Source: Helicostylum pulchrum (lineage: Eukaryota > Mucoromycota > Mucoromycetes > Mucorales > Mucoraceae). From it: a stretch of 64,000 nt of DNA. Below are positions 48,202-59,863 of this stretch, in pieces. How positions within the stretch are numbered: position 1 is the first letter of the stretch; each line of letters begins with the position of its first letter. The notes beneath the pieces are model-generated. The model made no database searches and had not been told where the DNA came from. It was given only the letters and a program-made list of their open reading frames with translations. Made by a program: the position numbers and the translations under genes. The stretch spans positions 124,001-188,000 of the forward strand of contig JAIXMO010000002.1 in the NCBI GenBank assembly GCA_025677825.1, read 5' to 3'.

Positions 48202-48523
48202 CAACGCGTTTTTAGGGCGCATATGGACTCCCGCAAGCGCTGGGGGTAGTTGCGGTAAAGAAAGTCCATTTATCGTTTCAGTGACCTACTTTTACTTCAG
48301 TTTGGATTCTGTGCTGATACGCTTGCCAAGAGAGCAGAAATGCGATAGTCGCCCAAGGGATCACTAGGCTGCGGCAGGCTGAATGGGAGGCGCACAGCGA
48401 GCATGTAGACGACCATGGAAATCGGCTGAAGCCCAGTGTGGTTTTTCTCTTTACGCTCTCCTTTACTACAGTTAGGGTGATATAAAGGTAGAAGAGGGTA
48501 CATAGATACAAACCTCCGCGTTG
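48202..48523 (+). ncRNA. Candidate structured RNA (RNase P/MRP-like architecture possible)
   Basis: This 322-bp island is much richer in GC than its surroundings and is closed by CAACGCG (48202-48208) pairing with CGCGTTG (48517-48523). Inside the 5' end is a near-perfect two-part hairpin: ATGGACT (48223) with AGTCCAT (48263), and CCGCAA (48231) with TTGCGG (48250), separated by a lopsided internal loop. This recalls the P3 domain of RNase P/MRP RNAs. GAAAGTCC (48260-48267) and GAGAGCAGAAATG (about 48331) resemble conserved words of such RNAs. GAGAGC can also pair with GCTCTC near 48460. TTTT follows near 48541-48544, a possible Pol III stop. Frames on both strands are short. Identity and even strand are inference. 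Confidence 0.4.
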
Positions 48524-49262
48524 GTTACCCTTGTCCACTTTCTTTTGTAATAAAAGTAAGGCTAATATGTATCTTCTTGATAGTTTAATTATCTTTTTTA
48601 AAATAAAATGCTTTTCATATAATATATTTTTTTTTTTGCATGTTTTTGTTTAATTTTCGCAAGTTAAAAATTGTTTTTTCTTAATCGTCCAAGTAACATT
48701 ACCAAAGGAATGTTAATAACGAACATGTACCATGTTGACGATTACATTCTTTCCTTTTACTACGCTGCTCAAAATATTCTGTATTTTATACTTTCAATTG
48801 AGAAACAATTTACCAAGTCTTCTCTTACATTAAAAAAGTATTTGTTCCATTTTATTAATTAACAAGCCATTTAAAAAAAAAGGCACTTTACATACGAATC
48901 ATGGTGCCACTTTATCTTGCATTTTACAACAATGTCCTCGTTTACTTGTCGTATTTTTAAGACTACTTTAAACGCGTTTGGCACACATCTACAACTTCAA
49001 AAGAGCATTGATATTTCTGACTACATTAATATCCTTTTTTTTCCAGGCCTTTCACTTTCAGTATCTTATATTAATCAATTTTCATTAACGGTTTTATCGG
49101 TCTCCGTAGCAGCCCATTTAACCTAGTAACCGTAATAGCTGTTGCGCTAAAGTTTTATCCACTATTGCTTTTAAAAATTAGGTACAGGCCCAGTCACACA
49201 CAGTGTACATTTTTTACATTTCATTTTTTTTTTACTTTATTATTTACGTAATTTTTTTTTTC
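48524..49262. other. Upstream region of the Brl1/Brr6 gene
   Basis: A 69-codon plus-strand frame at 48917-49126 is not supported by anything else. Otherwise T-rich with no gene seen. Confidence 0.45.
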
Positions 49263-50285
49263 ATGGTAGGAGTAAAGCGAATTCGAACGGACAATAGTAA
49301 GTCTTTCTCTTACAATAACAATAAAAGGAGGGGGGTTTACAATTTTTTAACAGAGTTCTAACGTTGTTTAGATAGATTCTTCAAAAGATGATTCGAAACT
49401 CATTGCGCCTGCCGATTACTCCTTTAACTTTATACCTACTTTACAACCCTCACAAAAGTTATTTGACGATGAAGACACCTCAACCGATATAAAACCACAC
49501 GCTTACAGCGCCAATACGTTAACGCTACGATTAAATAAACGTTTAGAAAAACGCAAACAAGTGGAACCGTACCACAAAAAGCCAGCAGACACAATTGTAC
49601 GGTCCACGTCGTATGAGCCAATGTATCAGCGCCACCAGTATATTTCATATACAATTATTACGTATATACAAATGGCGTTTAACGCTATTGTCACAATTAC
49701 ACTTTTGTATATATTTATTAAAATTGTACTGGTTGTAAAACAAGATTTTAAATTAAAGGCGTTAGAACATTTTGACAGTAATGATATATATAAAAAAAAA
49801 AGAAAGAGGTTTTTTTTTTTTGAGATACTGACATTATAATCTAGTATTACACCAGGCAAAAATTTCTTGTACAAGGAATTATATGCTAAACCATTGTGGA
49901 CAAGAAGATCGTGTACCAGCGCTAGAAACCATGTGTACGGAATGGGAAAATTGTATGCAAAAAGATATCGTTGTAGCACAGTAAGTAAAACAACCAATTA
50001 TTCTGTTTAGGAACCCTATCTAAAATACATGTGCATATAGAGCGAAAGTATCTGCTGAGGCAATTGCAGAAATAATTAATAGTTTTGTTGAACCAATATC
50101 CTACAAAACCTTGGTATGTGTTTAATAGTTTTAGTGGTTTTTTTTTGGTTTAGAATCTAACCTTTCGGTATATATATATATATATGTAGCTCTTTTTTAC
50201 TTTGCTGGTTATTGGATCACTGGTGTTTTCTAATATGGCATTTGGACTATTTCGAAGGAAATACGCTGAACGAATTGCAGCATAA
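49263..50285 (+). CDS. BRL1: Brl1/Brr6-type nuclear envelope protein (NPC assembly)
   Basis: Five exons: 49263-49296, 49376-49777, 49845-49980, 50041-50113, 50190-50285. They give 246 residues. The C-terminal half is the Brr6/Brl1 domain: a first membrane span after QYISYTIITYIQMAFN, then a lumenal loop with four Cys (ISCTRNY, NHCG, TMCTEWENC), which form the disulfides the domain is named for. Then KVSAEAIAEIINSFVEPISYKTL, a second span (FFTLLVIGSLVFSNMAFG) and a basic end. The N-terminal half is soluble and charged. Known role in yeast: integral nuclear-envelope proteins that help fuse inner and outer membranes during nuclear pore insertion and affect lipid homeostasis. Yeast has two paralogs (Brl1, Brr6), and I cannot say which one this matches better. 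Confidence 0.9.
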
Positions 50286-50570
50286 AAGCTCAAAAGATTT
50301 TTATTTATTTTTATACAAGAGTCTATAATGACGATTTAAGAAGATAGCTTTAATATATAAAAGTACGTCGTATGTCTTGAAAGAAGAGCGATAACACCTC
50401 TAATATTATTATTGATAATGAAAAAATGTGAGTTGAAGTGTCCTTTATTTCATTAAAATGATAAAAAAAATAAACAACTCTTTGAGGATTTAAGAACACA
50501 TTATTAGTGTTATAAGGTGAGGACATCTACTGATACCAATTTGCAATATCCAATTCGCTTTTTTGTTACA
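50286..50570. other. Spacer
   Basis: AT-rich, no gene seen. Confidence 0.5.
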
Positions 50571-51570
50571 TAAAAATGATTAAATAGATCCATTTTATCA
50601 GCCAAAGCTGTATTTATTCTTTTTTTTTTTGGAATAAATCCCTTTTCTCTTACAATGTACATCACCACCTGTAGGGCCTTTTATATATATATATATATGT
50701 GCACTTTTAAAAGGAATTTATATTTATTATCCCTAGTATTTTTATTTTCTCTATCTTCATACAAAAGAATAGGGTTCTTCCTCAAGCAACCGTCGGGCCG
50801 AATTTCCGGACTAAGAGAAAAGTTTGCACAGGTAAATTATTTTTAGCATTGTATAGAGAAAAGAAAATATTTACGATTTTTTATAGCAAGGAAAGTCCCG
50901 CCATCAATTGGATAGGCGTTTTCGTTATTGACATCGAACAAGAAAAGTCATCGAATGGAGGCATATCAAGAAAAAAAGGTTGGACAATTGAAGTCTGGTG
51001 TAAAACATTTGATATTTTCAAAAGGTGTTATTATATCCGAACAAGATGTAACTACAAGATGAATTTCCAGATGCTACAGCTGAAGAAATTTCTACTTGCT
51101 TGTTTAATCGCTACTAAATACTTTAAAACAATTCTTACTGGCTAAAACAAAATATCATACACCAGCGTATCAACTGTACTTTTGCATCTTTGCCAATGAC
51201 CTTCTACGATACACTGGTTACTCGAAATTTACTCGTGAATTATGTCCTTCGAAATCTATTTCTAGTATCCGAACGTTAAATATAGATGCCCATTCCCTTT
51301 ATCAAATATTGAATAAGAAACTAAACGGCTATCAAGATAATGTATCAACGGAACTTATTATATACGGCTACAACAACGAGCCAATATCTTCCGTTGAAAT
51401 AGCTTGTCGAAACAAGGATGCTGTTTTTAATTCTGTATTTGATTTGACAAAGGTTCAAGAAACATGCGAGGCTTACGGCTTGAAATCCGGTCACCAGATA
51501 ACAATTCTGCCTGATGCGAAAGCCGTTCGTAGTCTCGGTGTGAAAAAAAAAGGCCGTGCCTATATTTGAG
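50571..51570 (+). pseudogene. Decayed gene of the repeated family (copy C)
   Basis: The 5' part (ATGATTAAATAGATCCATTT..., then CATACAAAAGAATAGGGTTC and CAAGCAACCGTCGG) matches copies at 9683 and 9957. Downstream, good coding stretches alternate between frames: ALYREKKIFTIFYSKESPAI, then DATAEEISTCLFNRY, then YQLYFCIFANDLLRYTGYSK, then an open frame at 51309-51569 with CRNKDAVFNSVFDLTKVQET and VRSLGVKKKGRAY. Frame changes between these blocks indicate decay. Another coding-like helix (SLENLKSEIANAKQEIKRLE) follows at about 51616-51700. No function recognised. Confidence 0.5.
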
Positions 51571-52322
51571 CCCAAGACATCTTACTCTAATAAAATTCAA
51601 GTATAATACGCGAATGGAAAAAAAATCATTGGAAAACTTGAAGTCCGAGATAGCTAATGCTAAGCAAGAAATAAAACGACTAGAATCAGAGCTGGAGCAT
51701 GTATTGAAATAACGAACTGAACATAATATTACAGAGAATATTAAGATGCTGAGAAGAGATTGGTGCGAGACAGTTGATAAAGCAGCATTATATCAGTAGA
51801 TCAAAAAGGAGAAAGATTTGAGAGATCAAACAAATGCTTTGGCGATTGGCTTGGGTAGGTCTGAAATCCTCAACAATAAAACCAGCTGAGGATTACATAA
51901 AAAAAAAACGTCTTCCTTCGAATTGCAAGAGAAGAGCGGCAACCACGAAGGGGTTCAAGAGGTAAGAAAAGTCGAGCACAATATAAAGAAGAGAGGTTTA
52001 ATTATCTTTAATTAGTGACTGCATCTTTTTTTATGGCGATTTAAAGTTCCTCTCGAAAATGGAATACAATTAAAAAGCATAATTATTACTTTTTCGGCTT
52101 TGATTGAAGGGTAGTTTTTAACACTGTGAACCATCTGTCATGTATAGATGATATCTACTTATTATACATGTCTTTTTTTCTTTTTCTTTCTAAAAAAAAG
52201 TAAAAAGGTAAAAAGGCAAAAAGGCAAAAATGAAATAAAAAATACGTCATTATACATTTGTTGCTTGAAAAAAAAAAAAGTTCCATATTTTTCTTTTTTT
52301 CTTTTTCAAGCAAATATTACAA
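51571..52322. other. Intergenic region with coding-like debris
   Basis: Contains the coiled-coil-like stretch noted for copy C (51616-51780), then T/A-rich DNA and a leader for the carrier gene. No intact gene. Confidence 0.5.
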
Positions 52323-53397
52323 ATGAGCGATGAAGAGTATGATTACGAGTCTTTAGGTGAAAATTCAACCATGTTACAGAACGCAATAGCAGGAGCTATG
52401 GCAGGTATAGGAGAACACTGTATTATGTATCCAGTAGATAGTATTCGAGTAAGTACCCCCATAATAGCAACAACAACAACTACTAATATGTTTTATAATA
52501 GACTCGTATGCAAGTTTTGTCTTCATTAGATAAAACTACAATTATAAAGGACGCGTCTACAACCCAGTTTAAAAAACAAAGTCGACACTTGTGGAGAGGA
52601 GTATATTCGGTTATTGCAGGTGCAGGACCAGCTCATGCTGTTCATTTCGCTACCTACGAATATTGTAAAGAAAAAATAAATAAACATCTGTCGCAAAATA
52701 CCAATTCACGGACTGTCAGTTCGCTTGAGATATCAAATCAATTAATAGCTTCTGGTGTAGCTGGTGGCATTGCTACTTTAGCTCATGACTTTCTAATGAC
52801 ACCATTCGATGGTAAGTTCTTTGCAACGACAGCAAAAAGAGGAATCTTTTTTTTTACATGTACTTACAGAAACTTTAAATAGTATTAAAACAGCGAATGC
52901 AACTACGTGATTCCACTTATAAATCTGTACGTGAATGTGCTAGAAAAGTATATACAAATGAAGGTCTGAGAGCGTTTTACATATCATTTCCGACAACGGT
53001 CAGTATGTCGATTCCTTTCCAGTCAATTCAGTTTGCAACATATGAATATTTTCGAGCAAAGTTAGATCCCAACGGTTCATATAATCCCAAAATACATATG
53101 GTAGCAGGAGCGATAGCAGGTACTGTAGCTTCTTCAGTTACAACTCCATTAGACGTGATTAAAACGCTTTTACAGACCAGAGGATCGTCTCGTGAAACAC
53201 AAATTAAAAATGCGACAGGATTTAAAGATGCTGCTAGCATCATTTACGGTAGATATGGTCTGAAGGGTTTCTTTAGAGGATTTCGTCCTCGTGTTCTAAC
53301 TAATATGCCAAGTACTGCTATTAGTTGGAGTGTATATGAATATTTTAAATGGTTCTTGTCAAGCGATAAAAGCGACAAGTTTATAGATCGTATATAA
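52323..53397 (+). CDS. MRS4: Mitochondrial carrier, mitoferrin type (Mrs3/Mrs4)
   Basis: Three exons: 52323-52448, 52502-52811, 52883-53397. They give 316 residues. Three repeats carry the carrier signature P-x-[DE]-x-x-[KR]: MYPVDSIRTRMQ (about 38-49), MTPFDVLKQRMQL (about 142-154) and TTPLDVIKTLLQ (about 231-242). AGAMAGIGEHCIMYP, HAVHFATYEYCKE and SIPFQSIQFATYEYFR match mitoferrins best as I recall them. Role: import of ferrous iron across the inner mitochondrial membrane for heme and Fe-S cluster synthesis. The N-terminus is acidic (MSDEEYDYESLGEN), usual for carriers without cleavable presequence. The start codon follows a T/C-rich leader. A different small-molecule carrier is possible, but the first and second repeats favour mitoferrin. 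Confidence 0.85.
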
Positions 53398-53711
53398 AAA
53401 AAGATTATATATATATTATTTTTTTTTGCGTCGTGTAAATAATTGTACTAATACTTTAAAAAATAAATATATTCATCATGACGATGAATAAAATTTAGTA
53501 CTTTAAACGTATGCTACCTAAATAACTAAGGCAGCAGTAGAAAATAGATGCCTTTGTTACCGTCACATGACGACATACAACCCAAAACTTTGACTTTGGT
53601 TAATCATTTAACCCATTTTCGTAGTAGTTGTAGTTAGTGCAAAAAAAAGAAAAAGATCGACGGCCAAAAAAAAATGATTTTTCCGTTTTGCAACCCCCCG
53701 CGTAAACTAAT
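53398..53711. other. Spacer with promoter of the 102-aa gene
   Basis: AT-rich, with no gene. A CCCCCCGCG stretch near 53695 stands out just upstream of the TATA-like box. Confidence 0.5.
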
Positions 53712-53720
53712 TATATAAAA
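53712..53720 (+). promoter_or_regulatory. TATA box of the 102-aa gene
   Basis: TATATAAAA lies 82 bp before the ATG at 53794. A CT-rich leader (TCTCTCTCTTTCC...) sits between them, as is common upstream of expressed fungal genes. Confidence 0.55.
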
Positions 53721-53793
53721 AGGCCGTAATTTTAATAAAGTTAATCCATTACTCTCTCTCTCTTTCCTTCTTTCTTTCCTTCATAAAATAAAA

Positions 53794-54102
53794 ATGGGTT
53801 TAGTTGATAAAATTAAAAGTAGTTACGACTATTACAAAGTAGACAAGTACACTAAAAGACGTGTTTCACAATCACAATTTGAATCTCATGATCGTCGTTA
53901 CTACGAAACTGCTTACCGGGATGGCGATTACGTTGATCCTCGAGACTCTGCTTCTGTCAGCTCTAAACAATCCCATTTAACTTATAAACAATCACGCTGG
54001 TCTTTTCATGACCTGTTAAAAAAGTCCAACAAAAAGACGCTTACCGTTGCTGCAAGTCAATTAAAAACTTCAGAGACTTATAATTTGGGTGGAAGAGCTT
54101 AA
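53794..54102 (+). CDS. Small hypothetical protein (102 aa)
   Basis: A single exon, MGLVDKIKSSYDYYKVDKYT at the start. The protein is basic and rich in Tyr, Ser and Lys (SRWSFHDLLKKSNKK, QLKTSETYNLGGRA), with no signal peptide or membrane span. An N-terminal Gly2 (MGLVDK) could be myristoylated (inference). Support for a real gene: balanced composition, a TATA box at the spacing seen for other genes here, a CT-rich leader and AAAATG start context, and an A/T-rich 3' flank with AATAAA-like words. Function unknown. Confidence 0.65.
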   Translation: MGLVDKIKSSYDYYKVDKYTKRRVSQSQFESHDRRYYETAYRDGDYVDPRDSASVSSKQSHLTYKQSRWSFHDLLKKSNKKTLTVAASQLKTSETYNLGGRA

Positions 54103-55684
54103 AAAGAACTCAAAGATTCAATTGTATATTATAAAAAATCTACCCTCCCTCCCCCTTTTTTTTAAAAAATTTGTAAAAAAATAAATAAACATTACATAGA
54201 CAAAAAATAAATCTAGACTTTTATAATTAAAATACATTGAGTTGGTTTGAATTTGCATATATTAGACAATTCAAACTTCTTGTACTATCCTGGTACGACT
54301 CTTTTTTTGTTATTTTGGATTAAAAACAGGGCCCAGAAAATATATACAACTGTTGTAATAACACCGCCCTGTGTGACCTTTACTGTATTGTACACCCACG
54401 CGTCTTGTCAGCCTCAGGTAGCAAATCGTTGTTATTAATAGTCATGTACAGAAGGGCTTTGTAAAAAAAAAGCATGACATTTTATATACAAACCAATTTT
54501 TTATTTTTAGCTTCAAGAAGAAAAAAAAAATAGGCTGTTAATTATATTTTGACACTTCAAAAAAAAACTATACTTCGATCTTGTGTAAGGTCTAGTCTAT
54601 ACGAATCAGGTGAGAAATACAGGCACGAGACAGGAACAATACCTATGGCGGGTCTTCGGATGACTTTGTCTATTCTTATATTTAACACCTAATTTGTGTG
54701 TGATGCAAACACAACTGACTTGTCTTTATCGCAATAAAAAAAACATTCAGTAAGCAATAAATACTACATAACAAGGTATTTTTTTTGTTAGGTTTTACCT
54801 GCCGTAAGCATGTTTACAACAACCTCATCGATCTTTGTTTCAAAAAAAAAAAAATCAAGCCAACGAAAGTGGATAACCGTAAAACATTTATTTGATAATA
54901 TATATATATATATATATGTGATCTCTAATATTCCTATCGATCTGTATCCTTAATTTAGACGCATAATTCTACAAGTACTACATATTTCTTCGTTTAGAAG
55001 TCTTGTATTCAGGCTAACATTACACACATCGTTTCAAATTTTAATCTATTGTTTCCAAAAAAAAAGTATACTTGATTATTGCATAAAACACATTTTGACA
55101 CTTACATAAAAGCTTGTAAAAAACAAGCCTGGCTTAATAATACAAAAAAGTCTTTCTTTTTTTTAAAAAAAAGGAGGTAATTTTTGTTACAAAATAAATT
55201 GTTTAAAAATAACCTGCAAGATATTTCGTCATAGAATATATACAAGTTTATTGCGCGATGTAAGCTCCTATATGACATCAGCATGTTGCCAACAATTATA
55301 CTCAAGTCGTACTAAATATTTTATGTTTGTGTAAACTCTTAACCCCTCTACTACGTTTTCGTTGGCTCGCTTGATTTTACCTGTCCTTACCAAAAGTTTA
55401 CTCGGCTTCAGCTCCAGACTTACGGTCTCCTTGAATCCTCGAAGTTGACAATTATGATATCTTTTACATACGTTGTGTACTTCATTTAGGCTATGATGAT
55501 ACTCCTTCTAATGATCAATTCATACTTGATCTAAATATCAAAGAGATTCAGCGACTCTCTACTTACAAAAAACGATCATACATTTACTCGTTTTCCAAGA
55601 CGAGTCGTTACATATACACTTTATCTCTTTTTATTTTTTAAAACTATTGTGTTTAATCTTTCAAACCCTTTGCTTAAAAGTAAT
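54103..55684. other. AT-rich intergenic region
   Basis: 1.6 kb without a supported gene. A slightly more GC-rich stretch at about 54585-54665 has no fold or frame I recognise. A (TA)n microsatellite lies at about 54898-54917. Confidence 0.5.
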
Positions 55685-57474
55685 TACAGTAGCGACTTTA
55701 TTTAAGAGTGTTCGATAAAATAACAGTAATGAGGAAGCCCAAGTATCGTCAAAGTATCGTCAAAGTATTTTTCATTTCATTTATCTCGCCAAAAAAAAAA
55801 AAAAAAAACTCCCACACTGTTACAAACTCCAGATAACCTATACCAATCATTGTAGATACGTACCAAAGATACAAAAAGGCATTGATCGAGTAATCCTACA
55901 ATAGATTTTTCTTCGTTAGAAATTGGAATACGTTAGGATTAAAATAAAACTTCCCTGATATCTATCGTTTCAGAACTCGCATGTGTATAATCAAAGATGT
56001 GCCTGTTCGCGCTACCATGATGAAGCAACAAGTTTAACAATCTCTCCACAAACAAAATGATATTTATCAGAACCAAGGACAGCTCCCCAAGTATAAGCAG
56101 AAGGGGGTAATGACATACCTTCGTAAACGCTTAGTATATCACCACCCTTAATTGATAACAATAAAATTTTAATTCTTCTAATTTAATATGACTTTAATGT
56201 TTGAGCTCTTGCAGAAAACGACACACAGCATATTTTTTTGTACATTAATTTGGGTGAGTTCAAGAACTATTAAAGTATTACAGTAAATTATTGTTCACCC
56301 ATTAGCATGTTAAAAACGCGTTTTTAAGTAAAGGTTTAGAAGTGACTTCTAAAAAAAGTCACTTTTACAGTGATCGAAATAAGGTGCTTTCTTTGTGTAA
56401 TTGAACGTCAGAAAATAATTCTTTACCTAAGTTACTTAGTAAGAGTTACTCCTTAGAATGTTTTCTTTAATACCAAAATTAAAAACAGCATGTTATATTA
56501 TATTTTTCTCGATTTTTTATTTTTTTCTTCAGTCGATCCTTTTTGATCTTTTTTAGTCATTTTGGGGGGTCAACCCCCTTTTGAGTTTTTGTGGTTATTT
56601 TAAAAATACTCGATATATACTTTGCCTTTATCTGTGGAAAAACCAATGATAATAAAGTGCTCTTTTAGGCGCATTTAATCCATCTAAACTTATATTTTTA
56701 CAAAAAATACTGACCGCGTAGTCACCGTTTTAGACTTTTTTTTTCTCGCTAGAATTTGAGTTAAGCGGTCCTTAAAATAGCGATTTTTTAAAGCGCATTT
56801 TCTCGCCCAGTTTTAGATGTAGCATTTTCTTTTGTAAACATCCAATATGTAGTTTTTAAATATCTACATTCGGTGCTATAACTAAACATGGTAATAAAAA
56901 ACTACATCTTATGTAATCTCGAAGCTCTGAAAATGGTTACACGATGTTACACTAAAAAATGTATTTTTTTACCCAAAAAACAAACCATCTAAAACAGCGA
57001 TTACTCTTTCAGTCTTTGCACTAGAAGTATGATTTAAATGAATTAAAAGAGTCTAATTGAGCTCTATACCATGCATGGTTTTCCCAGAAAGATAGGAAAA
57101 TTGGATTAGATGTAATGGTAAAATAACCGCAAAAACACAAAAGGGGTTGACCCCAAAAATGAAAATCGAAAAAAAAACAAAAAAGTTTATTTTTAATTTT
57201 TTTTATCAAAGATGTAGTTAAAAAAAACAATTTTGTACTAAAAAACTTGGGTCCAAAAAGCGTTTCCTGTTTCTTTAAAAAATAAAAACCAATATATATT
57301 ATAACTGCTAATTTTAGCGGTGATTTCTTATGTGAGCGATTTTAGAAATCCGGTATCTCAGTGAGCTTTTTTCTTTTTGGAAGTAATTATTCACTGCTCG
57401 ATAATAAGGGTTTGTTCGATTTAAAGGCAATTTTCTTCAGATTTCGGCCACTCTTAAATAAATCTGATGCTATA
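55685..57474. mobile_element. Tc1/mariner-like element, inverted orientation (copy 4)
   Basis: The left end TACAGTAGCGACTTTATTTA (55685) is close to the termini of 36168-38012. The right end (about 57450-57474) is degenerate (CACTCTTAAATAAATCTGATG). From 56280 to 57474 the sequence is the reverse complement of 36180-37400 with many mismatches. The 55700-56280 part differs from the corresponding part of copy 3. No transposase frame. Confidence 0.75.
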
Positions 57475-58130
57475 TACTCTGTTTTTTTTTTCATCTTGTA
57501 GATTAGCTTTTTTTTTAATAGTCTATCTTAGTATCATATATAAGACTTGTGATTCAGATAACACTTAGCTCAAAGGAAGGTCAAGAAGTTCAATGTTACA
57601 AGTTTCAAAATACAAACTGCATGTATATCAGCACCAAAAAATCTACCATACTTTTTATTCTATATGACATCATATTAAACTTTTTCCCCCTCTCTCCCAT
57701 TACTCTTCTAGAAATTACTCGTGGAAAAAAAAGGATACAAGTGTGGTACATTTGTTTACAGAAAAGTAGTTTACCAAATTATAATAAATTAAATCGATTC
57801 CTGGTTACAATTAGTAGATAAAGTTTCTTTTTTTTTTTAAAAAAAAAAAGTTTGATTTGATCCAACCTCTTTTAGTTCGGGACCATTTATTGTAAATCTG
57901 AGTTTTTATTAACGCATTTTTTGTTAAAAACCTCCACTTCTTCGCCATCCATGGTGATACATTCGTTCTGAGTTAAGACCAAGACTAAGCTCATATAATT
58001 TATTGTCCAACAATGAACCTTTTTTTTTCCCAGTAAAGATGAACTTTAAAGTAAAATGACGGGATAATTTGGTTACCCCCCATATATTCATATAGAGGAT
58101 AGCGTCTGGTTGACATTTTTTTAAAAAAAG
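57475..58130. other. Upstream region of the sugar transporter
   Basis: T/A-rich. A 90-codon frame (57549-57821) is not supported by composition or context. Confidence 0.45.
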
Positions 58131-58138
58131 TATAAATA
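58131..58138 (+). promoter_or_regulatory. TATA box of the sugar transporter
   Basis: TATAAATA lies 69 bp before the ATG, with flanks like the GPD1 box at 31406. Confidence 0.55.
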
Positions 58139-58199
58139 CTGTGATCTAAATGTAAAGAATTGAGTTTTTTTATATATATATTTATTACATTTATTCAAA

Positions 58200-59863
58200 A
58201 TGGTCAAGTTGAAAGGAAAAGCCCTTTTCAATGCCTCCACTTGCTTAGCCGCCATTGGTTTCTTGCTCTTTGGTTATGACCAGGTAACTATATATGATAA
58301 TATATGTATACATCAAATTATTAAACCATTTTAATTAGGGTGTCATGTCAGGTATTCTTCCTAACAAACATTTCCTTGATTTAATGCAACATCCTTCTTC
58401 CGCCATGATTGGCTTCACTGTCGCAATTTACGAACTTGGTTGTATGGCTGGTGCCTTAATGACTGGTAAATTAAGTGACAAGGTAGGTCGTAAAAACACC
58501 ATCCGTATTGGCTGTGTTATTCTTATTATTGGTGCCGTTATCCAAACTGCCACTCAAAATCTTGTCATGACCATTATTTCTCGTGTTATCACTGGTGTCG
58601 GTAACGGTATGAACACTGCTACCATCCCCGTCTACCAATCCGAAATCTCCCCACCCAAGAGTCGTGGTGCTCATGTTTGCTTTGAATGTGCTCTTTTAGT
58701 TGTTGGTGTTGGTATTGCTTACTGGTTAGAGTATGGTCTTTATTTTGTTGGTGGTGAAATTGCTTGGAGATTCCCTTTGGCTTTCCAAAATTTCTTTGCT
58801 TTGGTTTTAATTGCTGGTACATTCGTTTTACCCGAAACTCCTCGTTGGTTGGTATCTCATGATCGTGATGATGAAGCAAAAGAAGTATTGGCTAGACTTT
58901 GGACTGATGGTGATGTTACTCATCCTCGTTGTCTCTCTGAATACGAAGAAATTAGAGAGGGTGTTGATTTCGAACGTAGAGAAAACATTTCTTCTTATAA
59001 AGATTTATTTACCAAAGGTAAATTTAATAATCGTAAGAGAGTTCTTCTTGGTATGCTTAGTCAAATGATTCAACAACTTGGTGGTATTAATGTAAGTTCT
59101 TTTTTTTTTGGCCTCTATATATAAAAAAAGATTTACTTATCCTTTCGTTGTACAGGTAACCACTTATTATCTTACTGATGTCATGTTGCAAGCTGGTATG
59201 GATTATCCTACAGCAATGTTAATGGCCGGTATCGATTCGATTGTTTATTTTGTCGGTGCATTAGTCCCCATCTTTATTGTCGAACGTGTTGGTCGTAGAA
59301 AGATTATGCTCTGGGGTCTTTTATTCCAAGCCATTACATTAGCATGTGTTGGTGGTTGTCAAAAAGCCAATACCGATTTCGGAACTGCTGCTGCAGGTAA
59401 TGGTGCTGTAGCATTTACCATGCTCTATAACTTTATGTTTGGTGCCAGTTGGTTAGGTATGGCTTGGCTTTACCCTGCCGAAATTTTCTCTACCGCTCTT
59501 CGTGCCAAGGGTAACTCATTATCAACTGCATCTAACTGGCTTGGTAACTTTATTGTGGCGATGCTTGCTCCTGTTCTTTTCGAATACATTACTTTCTGGA
59601 CTTATATTTTGTTTGCTGGTTTAAACCTTTTCTTTATCCCAATGGTTTACTTATGGTTCCCTGAAACCAAGGGTCTTTCTTTGGAGCAGATCGAAATGTT
59701 GTTTGCAGTAGATGGTATCCAGGACGATATAAAATCGATCAGATCTGATCGCTTACATCATAACTATGATAATGAAAAGAAAAATGATGTCGAAGATATT
59801 GGTGAAAGAGATAGCGAACCTTATGTTTCTCATAAGGAAGAAGTCTCTACCAAAAACACTTAG
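58200..59863 (+). CDS. MFS sugar transporter
   Basis: Three exons: 58200-58283, 58339-59091, 59156-59863. They give 514 residues and 12 predicted spans. Sugar-porter signatures are in place: FLLFGYDQGVMSGI in helix 1, GKLSDKVGRKNT (loop 2-3), RVITGVGNGMNTATIPVYQSE (helix 4-5), PETPRWLV before the central loop, QQLGGIN-VTTYY in helix 7, ERVGRRK (loop 8-9), and PETKGLSLEQIE after helix 12. QQ-GIN and the PETKG motif are characteristic of hexose/polyol proton symporters. The first intron splits helix 1 (GYDQ|GVMSG), and the second splits GGIN|VTTY. The cytoplasmic tail is charged (RSDRLHHNYDNEKKND). Substrate cannot be told; glycerol (Stl1-like) or hexose are likeliest. Confidence 0.9.

Noticed and set aside
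48278..48538. 86-codon minus-strand frame (and a plus-strand frame with WEAHSEHVDDHGN) inside the GC-rich island
   Set aside because: Both are short, interrupted outside the island and overlap strong stems. A structured RNA explains the composition better, though a coding origin is not excluded.
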